NCBI RefSeq assembly: GCF_900185725.1 | Contig: NZ_FYAU01000025.1 | Span: forward strand, 1-64,000 | Direction of reading: 5' to 3' | DNA length: 64,000 nt | Source of the DNA: Stappia sp. TSB10P1A | GTDB taxonomy: Bacteria > Pseudomonadota > Alphaproteobacteria > Rhizobiales > Stappiaceae | Shown: positions 50,412 through 62,337 of the stretch, piece after piece | Position numbering within the stretch: position 1 is the stretch's first letter | How the letters are laid out: each line of letters begins with the position of its first letter | Notes under the pieces: generated by a model | What the model was told of the DNA's origin: nothing | Seen by the model: only the letters and a program-made list of their open reading frames with translations | Databases searched by the model: none | Program-made: the position numbers and the translations under genes

Positions 50412-51139
50412 CCATGGCCCGGAAACAACAGCAGCAGCCGCCGCCGCATCTCGAAGGGCTGGAGAACCTGCCCCTGGTGCTTGCCGGCATCAATCGCGGC
50501 TTTCGCGAGGGCGAGGGCCGTCTCGACATTCTGGTCGATGCCAATCTGGCGCTGCATCCGGGCGAACTCGTGGCGCTGGTCGCCCCGTCCGGGGCCGGCA
50601 AGTCGACCCTGCTGCACATTGCCGGGCTGCTGGAGCGCCCCGACAGCGGCGAGGTCTATGTCGGGGGGCTCGCCTGCGGCAGCATGGACGATGCCGACCG
50701 CACGCGCATCCGCCGCACCGAACTCGGCTTCGTCTATCAGTTCCACCATCTGCTGCCCGAGTTCACCGCCCTTGAGAACCTGGTGATCCCGCAGCTCATT
50801 CGCGGCCTCGACAAGCGCGAGGCGGAGGAGCGGGCGAGCCAGTTGCTCGACTATATGCGCCTCGGCAACCGGGCGAGCCACCGCCCCTCGGAACTGTCGG
50901 GCGGCGAGCAGCAGCGCGTGGCGATTGCCCGCGCCGTCGCCAATGCGCCGCGCATCCTGCTGGCCGACGAGCCGACCGGCAATCTCGATCCCGGCACTTC
51001 CAGCTATGTGTTCGACGCGCTGGTGGCGCTGGTGCGGGCCTCCGGCCTTGCCGCGCTGATCGCCACCCACAACATGGAGCTGGCGGGCCGCATGGACCGC
51101 CGCATCACCCTGCGCGACCAGCAGATCATCGAGCTCTGA
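50408..51139 (+). CDS. lolD: lipoprotein-releasing ABC transporter ATPase LolD
   Basis: ATPase of the Lol exporter, 243 residues. Walker A SGAGKST within [20 protein letters not shown]-loop [18 protein letters not shown], signature [15 protein letters not shown], Walker [16 protein letters not shown] 50408 overlaps the lolC/E stop. In relatives dnaE follows soon after; here 3.7 kb of repeats and a TPR gene intervene. Confidence 0.95.
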   Translation: MTMARKQQQQPPPHLEGLENLPLVLAGINRGFREGEGRLDILVDANLALHPGELVALVAPSGAGKSTLLHIAGLLERPDSGEVYVGGLACGSMDDADRTRIRRTELGFVYQFHHLLPEFTALENLVIPQLIRGLDKREAEERASQLLDYMRLGNRASHRPSELSGGEQQRVAIARAVANAPRILLADEPTGNLDPGTSSYVFDALVALVRASGLAALIATHNMELAGRMDRRITLRDQQIIEL

Positions 51140-51643
51140 TGCTGCCACGGGGGCTCGGCAGGGCGCGGCGTCTTCGCTCCTCCTCCCAGACACAGCGTCT
51201 CTTTCGTCCCCCCGGACGCACCTCTCCTTCGTCCTCCCGGACGAGGCCGAAGGCCGCAGATCCGGGATCGGCGAGCCAGGGCGTCTACGGGTACACCCGA
51301 CAACGCCGCCGACAGGCTCTCGGCTCCCCGGTCCCGGCTCGGCGCTCGCGCGCCGTCCGGGAGGACGCCGAGGAGAGGCCGGAGCGACAAACACCCGCTG
51401 AGGGCACCTCTGGTTCCCGGATCTTCGGCCTTCGGCCTCGTCCGGGACGACCCTCGAGAGGGTGGCACGGCCTTGCATCCTCTCTGCCGTCACACCGGGC
51501 AAGGCGCAGCCGCGACCCGGTGTCCATTGGTTGCCAGAGCGGCGGCGAGGACGCGCTGGCCGAGCCTCTCGCGCGCCTACCTCGGTTGCATCCCGCTTGT
51601 GATTGCCTCCCGCCTTGCTAGGATGGCGGGCAGGGGATGAGAG
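51140..51643. other. 504-bp intergenic region between lolD and the TPR gene
   Basis: It is almost entirely hairpin repeat (cluster 2). The last 40 bp hold the G-rich ribosome-site region of the TPR gene. I see no gene and no clear promoter. Confidence 0.7.
51215..51610. repeat. hairpin repeat cluster 2 (lolD-TPR gap)
   Basis: It contains the 33-nt hairpin with arms TCCCGGA (51415-51421) and TCCGGGA (51441-51447), a CACCGGG/CCCGGTG hairpin near 51495-51525, and the motif CCATTGGTTGCCAGAGCGG near 51526. About 90 bp (51386-51474) is nearly identical, in the same orientation, to 53435-53526 on the other side of the TPR gene. Confidence 0.85.
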
Positions 51644-53428
51644 TTGGGGGCTGCATTGGGGGAAACATCCGCGATCCGCGAAGCGGTGAAGATGGCCGCC
51701 GGCTGTCTCATCGCGACGGGCGGAGCCATTAACCTGCTCCCTGTTCCTCCCGGCGCGGTCGAGGCGATCTTTGCCGGCGGCGCATGGTTCGGCGCGCTGT
51801 CGAGCGCCCGTCGCCGCGATCTTGAGCGCGTTATCGAGCGCACGGCCCTTGAGGTCGAGGCCGAGATGGCGGCCTGGGTGCCTCGATCCTCCCAAACCGA
51901 CATGGGCGACCTCGCTCATGCGAAGGCCTCCTTCATCGACGTGCTGCCGCAGGCGATGCCGGCGCCAGCCGATCTCGTCGGCAGGAACCTGCAGCCAGAC
52001 GGGATCGCGGTGCTGGTGCTGGAGCGTGCCGAAGCGGCCCGACCCCACATCTACAAGGACAAGGGCGCGAAGGACCCGGCCAATCAGCTTGCCCGCCGCT
52101 TTCTGCTTCAGGCGATCGAACGCGCCTGCGCGCGTCTGCTCGCCGATGCCGAGTTCATCGACGACCTGCGCCCGTCGCTGTGGCGCGAACTCCTGGAGCG
52201 CACCGGCCGGATCGAGGGCAACACGGAAAAGCTGCTCGCCGGCCAGCGCGCGCAGGACGAGCAGTTGAACCACATCAAGGCCCTGCTCGCCGCCATGGGC
52301 GACAAGGCCGCGACCGCCCTTGCCAGCGGCATCACCGACGCAGCCTTGATCGAACTGGCCCGCCGCGTCTCCGCCGACGTTTCCGACCCGCAACAGGCCT
52401 TCCGCGAGCTGGAAAACGCCGTCGAGATCGCCATTCGCGTCCAGCAGGAAGGGCGGCAGGGCTCCAATCTCGGCGCCTTTGTCGACGAGGTGCTGGCCCG
52501 CGTCGCGACGCTCGCCGCCACCGGCGCTTATGACGAGGCGACGGCCGAAATCGACGCCGCTCTCGCCAGGGAAGCGGAGGAAGCCCGCCGTCTGGAGGAG
52601 CGCCGGCAGGAGTCCCGCGCCCGCAGCCTGCGCCTGCTCGACGCTGCCATCGAACAGGATCTGCTGCGCCGCGATGCCGACAGCGCCGCCGCCCGCCTTG
52701 TCCGCAAGGCGGAGATCGAGCGTCCCGAGGGCGCGAGCCTGTTCGATCATCTGCGCGCCGTCCAGGACGACTGGTACGAACGCGGCCGCGACAAGGAGCT
52801 CAATCTCGATCTCGGGGTCGCGATCGCCCTTGCCGTGTTGGGCACGCGCGAGGCCGGCACGTCGCGGCTGGAACAGGCGGTCGAGGCCTTCCGGCTGGCG
52901 CTGGAGGAGCGGACGCGGGAGCGCGTGCCGCTCGACTGGGCGATGACGCAGAACAATCTCGGCAACGCGCTGCAAGAGTTGGGCACGCGCGAGGGTGACC
53001 CGGCGCGGCTGGAGCAGGCGGCCACTGCCTACCGGCTGGCGCTGGAGGAATGGACGCGAGAGCGCGTGCCGCTCCAATGGGCGATGATGCAGAACAATCT
53101 CGGCGCCGCACTTGCCGAGTTGGGCAGGCGCGAGGCCGGCACGTCGCGGCTGGAGGAGGCGGTCGCGGCCTTTCGGCTGGCGCTGGAGGAGCGGACGCGC
53201 AAGCGCGCGCCGCTCGACTGGGCCGCGACGCAGAACAATCTCGGCAACGCGCTGCAAGTCTTGGGCACGCGCGAGGCCGGCACCGAGCGGCTGGAGGAAG
53301 CGGTCGAGGCCTACCGGCTGGCGCTGGAGGAATTCACCCCCGAGACCGCGCCGTATTATCACGACGGAACGACGCAAAACCTTGCTATCGCCCAAACACT
53401 GCTGGACGAGCGGCAAAGGGAGCCTTGA
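51644..53428 (+). CDS. TPR protein with hydrophobic N-terminal segment, unknown function
   Basis: A 594-residue protein. Residues about 15-50 include a hydrophobic Gly/Pro-rich stretch (AAGCLIATGGAINLLPVPPG, then AIFAGGAWFGAL). The middle (60-330) is helical and contains a coiled-coil-like EEARRLEERRQESRARSLR. Residues about 403-590 are four 47-residue TPR-type repeats (EAGTSRLEQAVEAFRLALEE, then TRERVPLDWAMTQNNLGNAL); the last is degenerate. The repeats are exact 141-bp periods in DNA. Similar TPR blocks occur in bacterial conflict and signalling proteins, but no enzymatic domain is evident. Start TTG 51644 (AGGGGA upstream) or TTG 51656. It is flanked on both sides by direct repeats and splits the usual lolD-dnaE pair. 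Confidence 0.8.
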   Translation: MGAALGETSAIREAVKMAAGCLIATGGAINLLPVPPGAVEAIFAGGAWFGALSSARRRDLERVIERTALEVEAEMAAWVPRSSQTDMGDLAHAKASFIDVLPQAMPAPADLVGRNLQPDGIAVLVLERAEAARPHIYKDKGAKDPANQLARRFLLQAIERACARLLADAEFIDDLRPSLWRELLERTGRIEGNTEKLLAGQRAQDEQLNHIKALLAAMGDKAATALASGITDAALIELARRVSADVSDPQQAFRELENAVEIAIRVQQEGRQGSNLGAFVDEVLARVATLAATGAYDEATAEIDAALAREAEEARRLEERRQESRARSLRLLDAAIEQDLLRRDADSAAARLVRKAEIERPEGASLFDHLRAVQDDWYERGRDKELNLDLGVAIALAVLGTREAGTSRLEQAVEAFRLALEERTRERVPLDWAMTQNNLGNALQELGTREGDPARLEQAATAYRLALEEWTRERVPLQWAMMQNNLGAALAELGRREAGTSRLEEAVAAFRLALEERTRKRAPLDWAATQNNLGNALQVLGTREAGTERLEEAVEAYRLALEEFTPETAPYYHDGTTQNLAIAQTLLDERQREP

Positions 53429-53440
53429 GGCCGACGACGA

Positions 53441-54354
53441 AACACCCGCCGAGGGTGCCAATGGTTCCCGGATCTTCGGCCTTCGGCCTCGTCCGGGACG
53501 ACCCTCGAGAGAGTGGCACGGCCTTGCCCAACCCTCCGAGGTCACCCCGGACGAGCATCGCGAGATCCGGGGGCTATTGGTTTCCAGAGCGGTTGCGAGG
53601 ACGCGCTGGCCGAGCCTCTCGCGCGCCTATGCCGGTTGCCTCTCGCGCTCACCTCTCCCCGCGTCCTCCCGCGCTACGCCCTCTCTTTCGTCCTCCCGGA
53701 CGCAGCCTCTCCTTCGTCCTCCCGGACGGAGCCGAAGCCGCAGATCCGGGATCGGCGAGCCGAGGGCCTGTCGGAAACGCTCCAGAACAACACCGCCGTG
53801 GCTCCCCGGTCCCGGCTCGGCGCTCGCGCGCCGTCCGGGAAGACGCCGAGGAAAGGCTGGAGCGACAAACACCCGCCGAGGGTGCCAGTGGTTCCCGGAT
53901 CTTCGGCCTTCGGCCTCGTCCGGGACGACAGCCTGAGAGAGTGGCACGGCCTTGCCCAACCCTCCGAGGTCACCCCGGACGAGCATCGCGAGATCCGGGG
54001 GCTATTGGTTTCCAGAGCGGTTGCGAGGACGCGCCGGCCGAGCCTCTCCCGCGCCTACCCCGGTTGCATCCGGCACTCACCTCTCCCCGCGTCCTCCCGC
54101 GCTCCGCCCTCTCTTTCGTCCTCCCGGACGCAGCCTCTCCTTCGTCCTCCCGGACGGAGTCGAAGCCGGAGATCCGGGATCGGCGAGCCGAGGGCCTGTC
54201 GGAAACGCTCCAGAACAACACCGCCGTGGCTCCCCGGTCCCGGCTCGGCGCTCACGCGCCGTCCGGGAAGACGCCGAGGAAAGGCTGGAGCGACAAACAC
54301 CTGTCGAGGGTGCCAATGGTTCCCGGATCTTCGGCCTTCGGCCTCGTCCGGGAC
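53441..54354 (+). repeat. tandem repeat of about 428 bp (hairpin repeat cluster 3)
   Basis: Unit 1 53441-53867, unit 2 53868-54295, partial unit 3 54296-54354; offsets of 427 and 428 bp with only scattered mismatches. Each unit carries the 33-nt hairpin (53466-53498, 53893-53925, 54321-54353, all with the same arms), the motif ATTGGTTTCCAGAGCGGTTG and the phrase CTCCAGAACAACACCGCCG. Confidence 0.92.
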
Positions 54355-54434
54355 GACGCCAGGCAAAGGCATCCCGCCTCATGCCCGCCGGTGCTCCTCT
54401 GCGCCTTCGCTCCCGACCTTGCGCTGCCCCCGGT

Positions 54435-54450
54435 TTAACCCTGCGCTAAC
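54435..54450 (+). promoter_or_regulatory. candidate CtrA box upstream of the SOS promoter
   Basis: TTAA (54435-54438), 7 bases, CTAAC (54446-54450): 8 of 9 matches to TTAA-N7-TTAAC. It lies 39 bp upstream of the LexA box. Confidence 0.3.
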
Positions 54451-54479
54451 CATGGGGCGTGCCGTCAGAATGACGGGGG

Positions 54480-54508
54480 TTGCAAAAAGAACAAAACATG
54501 AACATACT
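54480..54508 (+). promoter_or_regulatory. promoter with SOS box in its spacer
   Basis: TTGCAA (54480-54485), 17-bp spacer, CATACT (54503-54508). The LexA box fills nearly the whole spacer, the classic layout for repression. The predicted start lies about 30 bp before the small ORF. Confidence 0.6.
54489..54503 (+). promoter_or_regulatory. LexA (SOS) box, GAAC-N7-GAAC
   Basis: GAAC (54489-54492), seven bases, GAAC (54500-54503): a perfect match to the direct-repeat LexA operator of alphaproteobacteria (GTTC-N7-GTTC on the other strand). Confidence 0.75.
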
Positions 54509-54544
54509 TGGATTATCGAGAGGATCTGAGCAAGGGAGGGACCC

Positions 54545-54661
54545 ATGTTCGACGAATTTCACGATCACTTTCAGGATCTGGCCGCGCTGGCGGCGCTGAC
54601 CCTGTTCGGCACCACCATGCTGCTGTGGAGCAGCGCCATCGCCGAGCTGCTGACCTCCTGA
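54545..54661 (+). CDS. 38-residue single-span membrane protein, candidate SOS-induced
   Basis: A short ORF: acidic, His-containing N terminus (MFDEFHDHFQD), then one hydrophobic helix (residues about 12-36, LAALAALTLFGTTMLLWSSA...). The site GGGAGGG (54534-54540) is 4 bases from ATG 54545, and 34 of 38 codons end in G or C, so translation is very likely. The promoter holds a perfect LexA box. Size, topology and control recall Caulobacter SidA, a 29-residue SOS-induced membrane inhibitor of cell division; I see no clear sequence identity and the parallel is inference. It lies 227 bp upstream of dnaE on the same strand. Confidence 0.7.
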   Translation: MFDEFHDHFQDLAALAALTLFGTTMLLWSSAIAELLTS

Positions 54662-54888
54662 CGCGCGGCGTCTCCCGCCGGCGCGGCGACCCGCCGGCGC
54701 GGCGCGCGCCAGTCTTCTGTGCAGGATGCGCCCATATCTGGGGATCGGCGGGCAGGGCGGGTCGACATTGACCGGCGGACGCGGAACACTGCCGGCTCAC
54801 CGGCGGCCCGACCCGATCCTGCGCGAGGCTTGAGCCTTCCGCGCGGGCGGCCCGGCCCCCAACACCGGCAGGAGCGACAGGGCAGACG

Positions 54889-58329
<3,441 letters not shown>

Positions 58330-58339
58330 TCCGGCCGGG

Positions 58340-59200
58340 CAGGGGGCGGGCCGACCTCCGAGAGGGTGGCACGGCCTTGCCCCCCCTCCGAGGTTACCCC
58401 GGCCGCAGGCGAAGCCGGAGAGTCGGGGACTATTGGCTGCCAGAGCGGCGGCGGGATCCGTCAACTCCTCCTCGCGTCATCCCGCACGCAAGCCCCTCCT
58501 TCGTCATCCCGCACGCAGCGCAGCGGAGATGCGGGATCGGCGAGCCGAGAGCCTGTCGGAGGCGCTCCCGAACAACACCACGACCGGCGTGCCTCCCCGG
58601 TCCCGGCTCGGCGCTCACGCGCCGTCCGGGAAGACGCCGAGGAGGGGAGGGAGCCATCGTCGGTCCACAGCCGGGAGGGGGCTCCCCGCCCGCCTCATGC
58701 CTGCCGGGGTTGCCAATGGATCCCGGCTCTGCGCTGACGCGCGGCCGGGATTGACTCCTGAGAGGGAGGCGCCACCTCGCCCCACCCTCGGGGGCGGCCC
58801 TACAGTGTCCCCTGCCGTCATCCCACCCACCGCCGTCACACCGGGCAAGGCGCAGCCGCGACCCGGTGCCCATTGGCTGCCAGAGCGGTTGCGGGAGCCC
58901 GTCAACTCCTCCCCGCGTCATCCCGCACGCAAGCCCCTCCTTCGTCATCCCGCACGAAGCGCAGCGGAGATGCGGGATCGGCGAGCCGAGGGCGTATGAG
59001 GTGCGCTCCGGAAAAATGCCACGACCGTCGTGGCTCGCCGGTCCCGGGTCGCGGCTGCGCCTTGCCCGGGAAGACGCCGAGGAGGGGAGGGAGCCATCGT
59101 CGGTCCACAGCCGGGAGGGGGCTCCCCGACCGCCTCCTGCCTGCCGGGGTTGCCAATGGATCCCGGCGCTCCGGCTTCGCCTGCGGCCGGGATGACGCCT
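58340..59200. repeat. hairpin repeat cluster 4, tandem period 440 bp
   Basis: ATTGGCTGCCAGAGCGG recurs at 58432 and 58872, and GAGCCATCGTCGGTCCACAG at 58651 and 59091, both 440 bp apart, giving one full unit and a partial second. It ends with a hairpin with arms ATCCCGGC (59160-59167) and GCCGGGAT (59186-59193). It is related to clusters 1-3 but closer to cluster 1 in loop sequences. Confidence 0.88.
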
Positions 59201-59332
59201 GAGAAAGGGTCACGCCCACCCATCCTCTCCCGACCCCACCCGGCGCGACTCACCCGCCTCCGGAACAGGGCAACAGCCTCCCGCAACCGCATCTTCCCGC
59301 CGCAGGCGAGGCAAAAGGCCGGCCGGCGGGGC

Positions 59333-59361
59333 TTGTGTTGCGGCGCGCGGGCCAGTATAAG
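59333..59361 (+). promoter_or_regulatory. promoter of rpsB-tsf
   Basis: TTGTGT (59333-59338), 17-bp spacer, TATAAG (59356-59361). Good elements, about 115 bp before the rpsB start. Confidence 0.6.
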
Positions 59362-59479
59362 GCGCGCATTCCACACGCAGGGTCGGTTTTCGTCACGGAC
59401 GGGGTCCATCCGGTGTCGGTGCGTGAGCACTGTCACACCCTGCGGAGGTACAACCGGAAAATCAAGGAGTTGCAAGGCC

Positions 59480-60277
59480 ATGGCCCTGCCCGATTTCACG
59501 ATGCGCCAGCTTTTGGAAGCCGGTGTCCACTTCGGCCACCAGAAGCACCGCTGGAACCCCAAGATGGGGAACTACATTTTCGGCGTGCGCAACAACATCC
59601 ACATCCTGGATCTCGCCCAGACCGTGCCCTTGCTGCACCAGGCGCTGAAGACCGTGTCCGACACGGTTGCCGCCGGCGGCCGCGTGCTGCTGGTCGGCAC
59701 CAAGCGTCAGGCGCAGGAGTCGGTCGCCGACGCTGCCCGCCGCTCGGCCCAGTACCATGTCAACGCCCGCTGGCTCGGCGGCATGCTGACCAACTGGAAG
59801 ACCATCTCCCAGTCGATCCAGCGCCTGCGCAAGCTTGAGGAGACCCTCGGCAACCCGAGCGGCCTGACCAAGAAGGAGCGGCTGTTCATGGACCGCGAGC
59901 GCGAGAAGCTCGAGCGGAACCTGGGCGGCATCAAGGATATGGGCGGCCTGCCGGACCTCCTGTTCGTCATCGATACCAACCGCGAGGCCATTGCCATCCA
60001 GGAGGCCAAGCGCCTCGGCATTCCGGTCGCCGCGATCATCGACAGCAACTGCGATCCGGACGGCATCGACTTCCCGGTTCCGGGCAATGACGACGCCGGC
60101 CGCGCCATCACCCTCTATTGCGACCTGATCGCGCGCGCTGCCATCGACGGCATCTCCCGCGCCCAGGGTGGCATGGGCATTGATGTCGGCGCCGCCGAGG
60201 AAGCTCCGGTCGAGCCGGTCCTCGAGGCTGTCGAGGCCGCCGCGCCCGCCGAGGCGGTCGAGGAAGCCCAGGCCTGA
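59480..60277 (+). CDS. rpsB: 30S ribosomal protein S2
   Basis: Small-subunit protein, 265 residues, beginning [20 protein letters not shown] and containing [35 protein letters not shown] and [19 protein letters not shown]. The C-terminal Glu/Ala/Val-rich tail (from about 235) is common in alphaproteobacteria. ATG 59480 follows AAGGAG (59464-59469) at about 10 bp. It heads the conserved rpsB-tsf-pyrH-frr-uppS-cdsA string. Confidence 0.98.
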   Translation: MALPDFTMRQLLEAGVHFGHQKHRWNPKMGNYIFGVRNNIHILDLAQTVPLLHQALKTVSDTVAAGGRVLLVGTKRQAQESVADAARRSAQYHVNARWLGGMLTNWKTISQSIQRLRKLEETLGNPSGLTKKERLFMDREREKLERNLGGIKDMGGLPDLLFVIDTNREAIAIQEAKRLGIPVAAIIDSNCDPDGIDFPVPGNDDAGRAITLYCDLIARAAIDGISRAQGGMGIDVGAAEEAPVEPVLEAVEAAAPAEAVEEAQA

Positions 60278-60433
60278 CAGAGGTTGCGCGCCGGCGGCGA
60301 TTGACCGCCGGCCGTCACGGTGCCCGGCGGGGCCGTCCCGCCGGCTGCCGCCCTTTCGGCGGCATCTGTCATCATTCTTAAGCATGGCCTCGGCTACAGG
60401 TGCCGGGGTGACAACCCGTCAACGAGGCAATCT

Positions 60434-61357
60434 ATGAGCATTTCCGCTGCGATGGTGAAGGAGCTCCGCGAAAAGACCGGCGCGGGCATGATGGACTGCA
60501 AGGCAGCCCTCACCGAGACCAACGGCGACATGGAAGCGGCCATCGACTGGCTGCGGACCAAGGGCCTGGCCAAGGCCGCCAAGAAGGCCGGGCGCGTTGC
60601 CGCCGAAGGCCTGGTCGGCGTCGCCGCCGAGGGCAGCAAGGCCGCCGTCGTCGAGCTGAATTCCGAGACCGATTTCGTCGCCCGCAACGATGCGTTCCAG
60701 GCGCTGGTTTCCGGCACCGCCAAGGCGGCGCTGGCGGTCGGCGGCGATGTCGAGGCGCTCGGCAACGCGGCTTTCCCGGGCTCGTCCAAGTCCGTGTCCG
60801 ATTCGATCAAGGACGCCATCGCGACCATCGGCGAGAACATGTCGCTGCGCCGCGTCGCCGTGCTGTCGGTGCCGGCCGGCGTCGTCGCCACCTATGTCCA
60901 CAGCGCGATCGCCGACAGCCTCGGCAAGATCGGCGTGCTGGTGGCGCTTCAGTCCGAGGCCGATGCCGCCGAACTCAACGCCTTCGGCCGCAAGATCGCG
61001 ATGCATGTGGCGGCGACCAATCCGCTGTCGCTGAGCGTCGAGGATCTCGATCCGGAGGTCGTGGAGCGCGAGCGCCAGATCTTCGCCGAGCAGGCGCGCG
61101 AATCGGGCAAGCCGGAGAACATCATCGAGAAGATGGTCGAGGGCCGTCTGCGCAAGTTCTACGAGGAAGTCACCCTCGTGAAGCAGGCCTTCGTGATCGA
61201 TCCGGACAAGACCGTCGAGCAGGCCGTCGAGGCCTGCGCCAAGGAGCTGGGCAAGCCGGTGAAGCTGGTCGGCTTCGTGCGCTATGCGCTCGGCGAGGGC
61301 ATCGAGAAAGAAGAGACCGATTTCGCCGCGGAAGTCGCGGCGGCCGTCGGCAGCTAA
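60434..61357 (+). CDS. tsf: elongation factor Ts
   Basis: Guanine nucleotide exchange factor for EF-Tu. The 307-residue protein starts [20 protein letters not shown], with the conserved [39 protein letters not shown] and [20 protein letters not shown] 60434 gives the family N terminus. Two tandem terminator hairpins follow, so tsf and pyrH are probably separate units in part. Confidence 0.98.
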   Translation: MSISAAMVKELREKTGAGMMDCKAALTETNGDMEAAIDWLRTKGLAKAAKKAGRVAAEGLVGVAAEGSKAAVVELNSETDFVARNDAFQALVSGTAKAALAVGGDVEALGNAAFPGSSKSVSDSIKDAIATIGENMSLRRVAVLSVPAGVVATYVHSAIADSLGKIGVLVALQSEADAAELNAFGRKIAMHVAATNPLSLSVEDLDPEVVERERQIFAEQARESGKPENIIEKMVEGRLRKFYEEVTLVKQAFVIDPDKTVEQAVEACAKELGKPVKLVGFVRYALGEGIEKEETDFAAEVAAAVGS

Positions 61358-61364
61358 GTTCAAG

Positions 61365-61389
61365 GGGCGCCGGTCATTCCGGCGCCCTT
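61365..61389 (+). terminator. terminator hairpin 1 after tsf
   Basis: GGGCGCCGG (61365-61373) with CCGGCGCCC (61379-61387), 5-nt loop, followed by TTCCTCT. The T-run is poor. Confidence 0.55.
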
Positions 61390-61399
61390 CCTCTATGCG

Positions 61400-61432
61400 C
61401 GCAAGCCGGTCCGTCCGATCGGCTTGCGTTTT
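61400..61432 (+). terminator. terminator hairpin 2 between tsf and pyrH
   Basis: CGCAAGCCG (61400-61408) with CGGCTTGCG (61420-61428), 11-nt loop, then TTTTCGTG. A good Rho-independent terminator 46 bp before pyrH. Confidence 0.8.
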
Positions 61433-61477
61433 CGTGTGCAGTCAAGACACACTGCCCAGATCACGGCGAGACGAACA

Positions 61478-62197
61478 ATGACGGGAAAACTCCGCTGGCG
61501 GCGCGTGCTGGTCAAGCTTTCGGGCGAGGCGCTGATGGGCTCGCAGGACTTCGGCATCGATCCTGAGACGGTCGGCCGGGTGGCGAAGGAAATCGCCGAG
61601 GCGGTGTCGCTCGGCGCCCAGGTCGGCGTCGTCGTCGGCGGCGGCAACATCTTCCGCGGCGTCGCCATCGCCGCCAAGGGCGGCAACCGGGTCACCGGCG
61701 ACCACATGGGCATGCTGGCGACGGTGATGAACTCGCTGACGCTGGCCGACGCACTGCGGCGCCTCGGCGTTCCCGCGCGCGTCCTGTCCGCCGTGCCGGT
61801 GCCCTCGATCTGCGAGACCTTCACCCAGCGCGGCGCCGAGCGCTACATGGAGGATGGCGACGTCATCGTCTTTGCCGGCGGCACGGGCAATCCGTTCTTC
61901 ACCACCGACAGCGGCGCGGCCCTGCGCGCGGCGGAGATGCGCTGCGATGCCTTCCTGAAGGGCACCAGCGTCGACGGCGTCTATTCGGCCGACCCGAAGA
62001 AAGTGCCGGATGCCGAGCGCTACGACACGCTCACCCCCGGCGAGGTGCTGGGCCGCGACCTCAAGGTGATGGACGCGACCGCCATCGCGCTGGCGCGCGA
62101 CAATGCCATTCCGGTCATCGTCTTCTCGATTCGCACCCCCGGCGCCCTGGTCGAGGTGATGAACGGCTCCGGCCGCTATACGGTGATCTCCGACTAG
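61478..62197 (+). CDS. pyrH: UMP kinase
   Basis: Hexameric UMP kinase of pyrimidine synthesis, 239 residues. VLVKLSGEALMG and GVVVGGGNIFRG bind phosphates, GMLATVMNSLTLADALRRLG and AGGTGNPFFTTDSGAALRAA are amino acid kinase family blocks. ATG 61478 gives the conserved start; the in-frame codons before it overlap the terminator. Confidence 0.97.
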   Translation: MTGKLRWRRVLVKLSGEALMGSQDFGIDPETVGRVAKEIAEAVSLGAQVGVVVGGGNIFRGVAIAAKGGNRVTGDHMGMLATVMNSLTLADALRRLGVPARVLSAVPVPSICETFTQRGAERYMEDGDVIVFAGGTGNPFFTTDSGAALRAAEMRCDAFLKGTSVDGVYSADPKKVPDAERYDTLTPGEVLGRDLKVMDATAIALARDNAIPVIVFSIRTPGALVEVMNGSGRYTVISD

Positions 62198-62337
62198 GAG
62201 AGCCGCCGGACGGCGCGGCGTCCCTGCAAAAGCGGCTGTAAGGCCTTGCCTTTGCGGCCACCGTCATGGAAATAAGACGCGACGGTTTCGCGCCCTGAGG
62301 ATCCTTCCGGGGCGCCGCTTCAATAAGTGAGGACAAG

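Larger units (their letters stand above)
53429..54544. other. 1116-bp intergenic region: tandem repeats, then SOS promoter
   Basis: 53441-54354 is a tandem array with a period of about 428 bp. From 54420 on the sequence is non-repetitive and contains a CtrA-like site (54435-54450), a promoter with a perfect LexA box (54480-54508) and the ribosome site for the 38-codon ORF. Long frames across the array (such as 53513-54529) are products of repeat composition and not supported as genes. Confidence 0.75.
58330..59479. other. 1150-bp intergenic region between dnaE and rpsB
   Basis: 58340-59200 is hairpin repeat cluster 4. 59220-59479 is unique sequence and holds the likely rpsB promoter (59333-59361) and a leader of about 110 nt. 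No coding signal. Confidence 0.75.

Noticed and set aside
50354-53545. Minus-strand open frame of 1063 codons opposite lolD and the TPR gene
   Set aside because: It runs through lolD, a repeat cluster and the TPR gene; composition follows the plus-strand genes.
53441-54354. CRISPR array or integron-like cassette array
   Set aside because: Units of about 428 bp are far too long for CRISPR and have no repeat-spacer alternation. No attC-type features or integrase were seen.
53513-54529. Plus-strand frames (such as 338 codons) across the 428-bp array
   Set aside because: The encoded text is duplicated repeat sequence (RSPVPARRSRAVRED type), no ribosome site, no domain; typical ghost ORFs of hairpin repeats.
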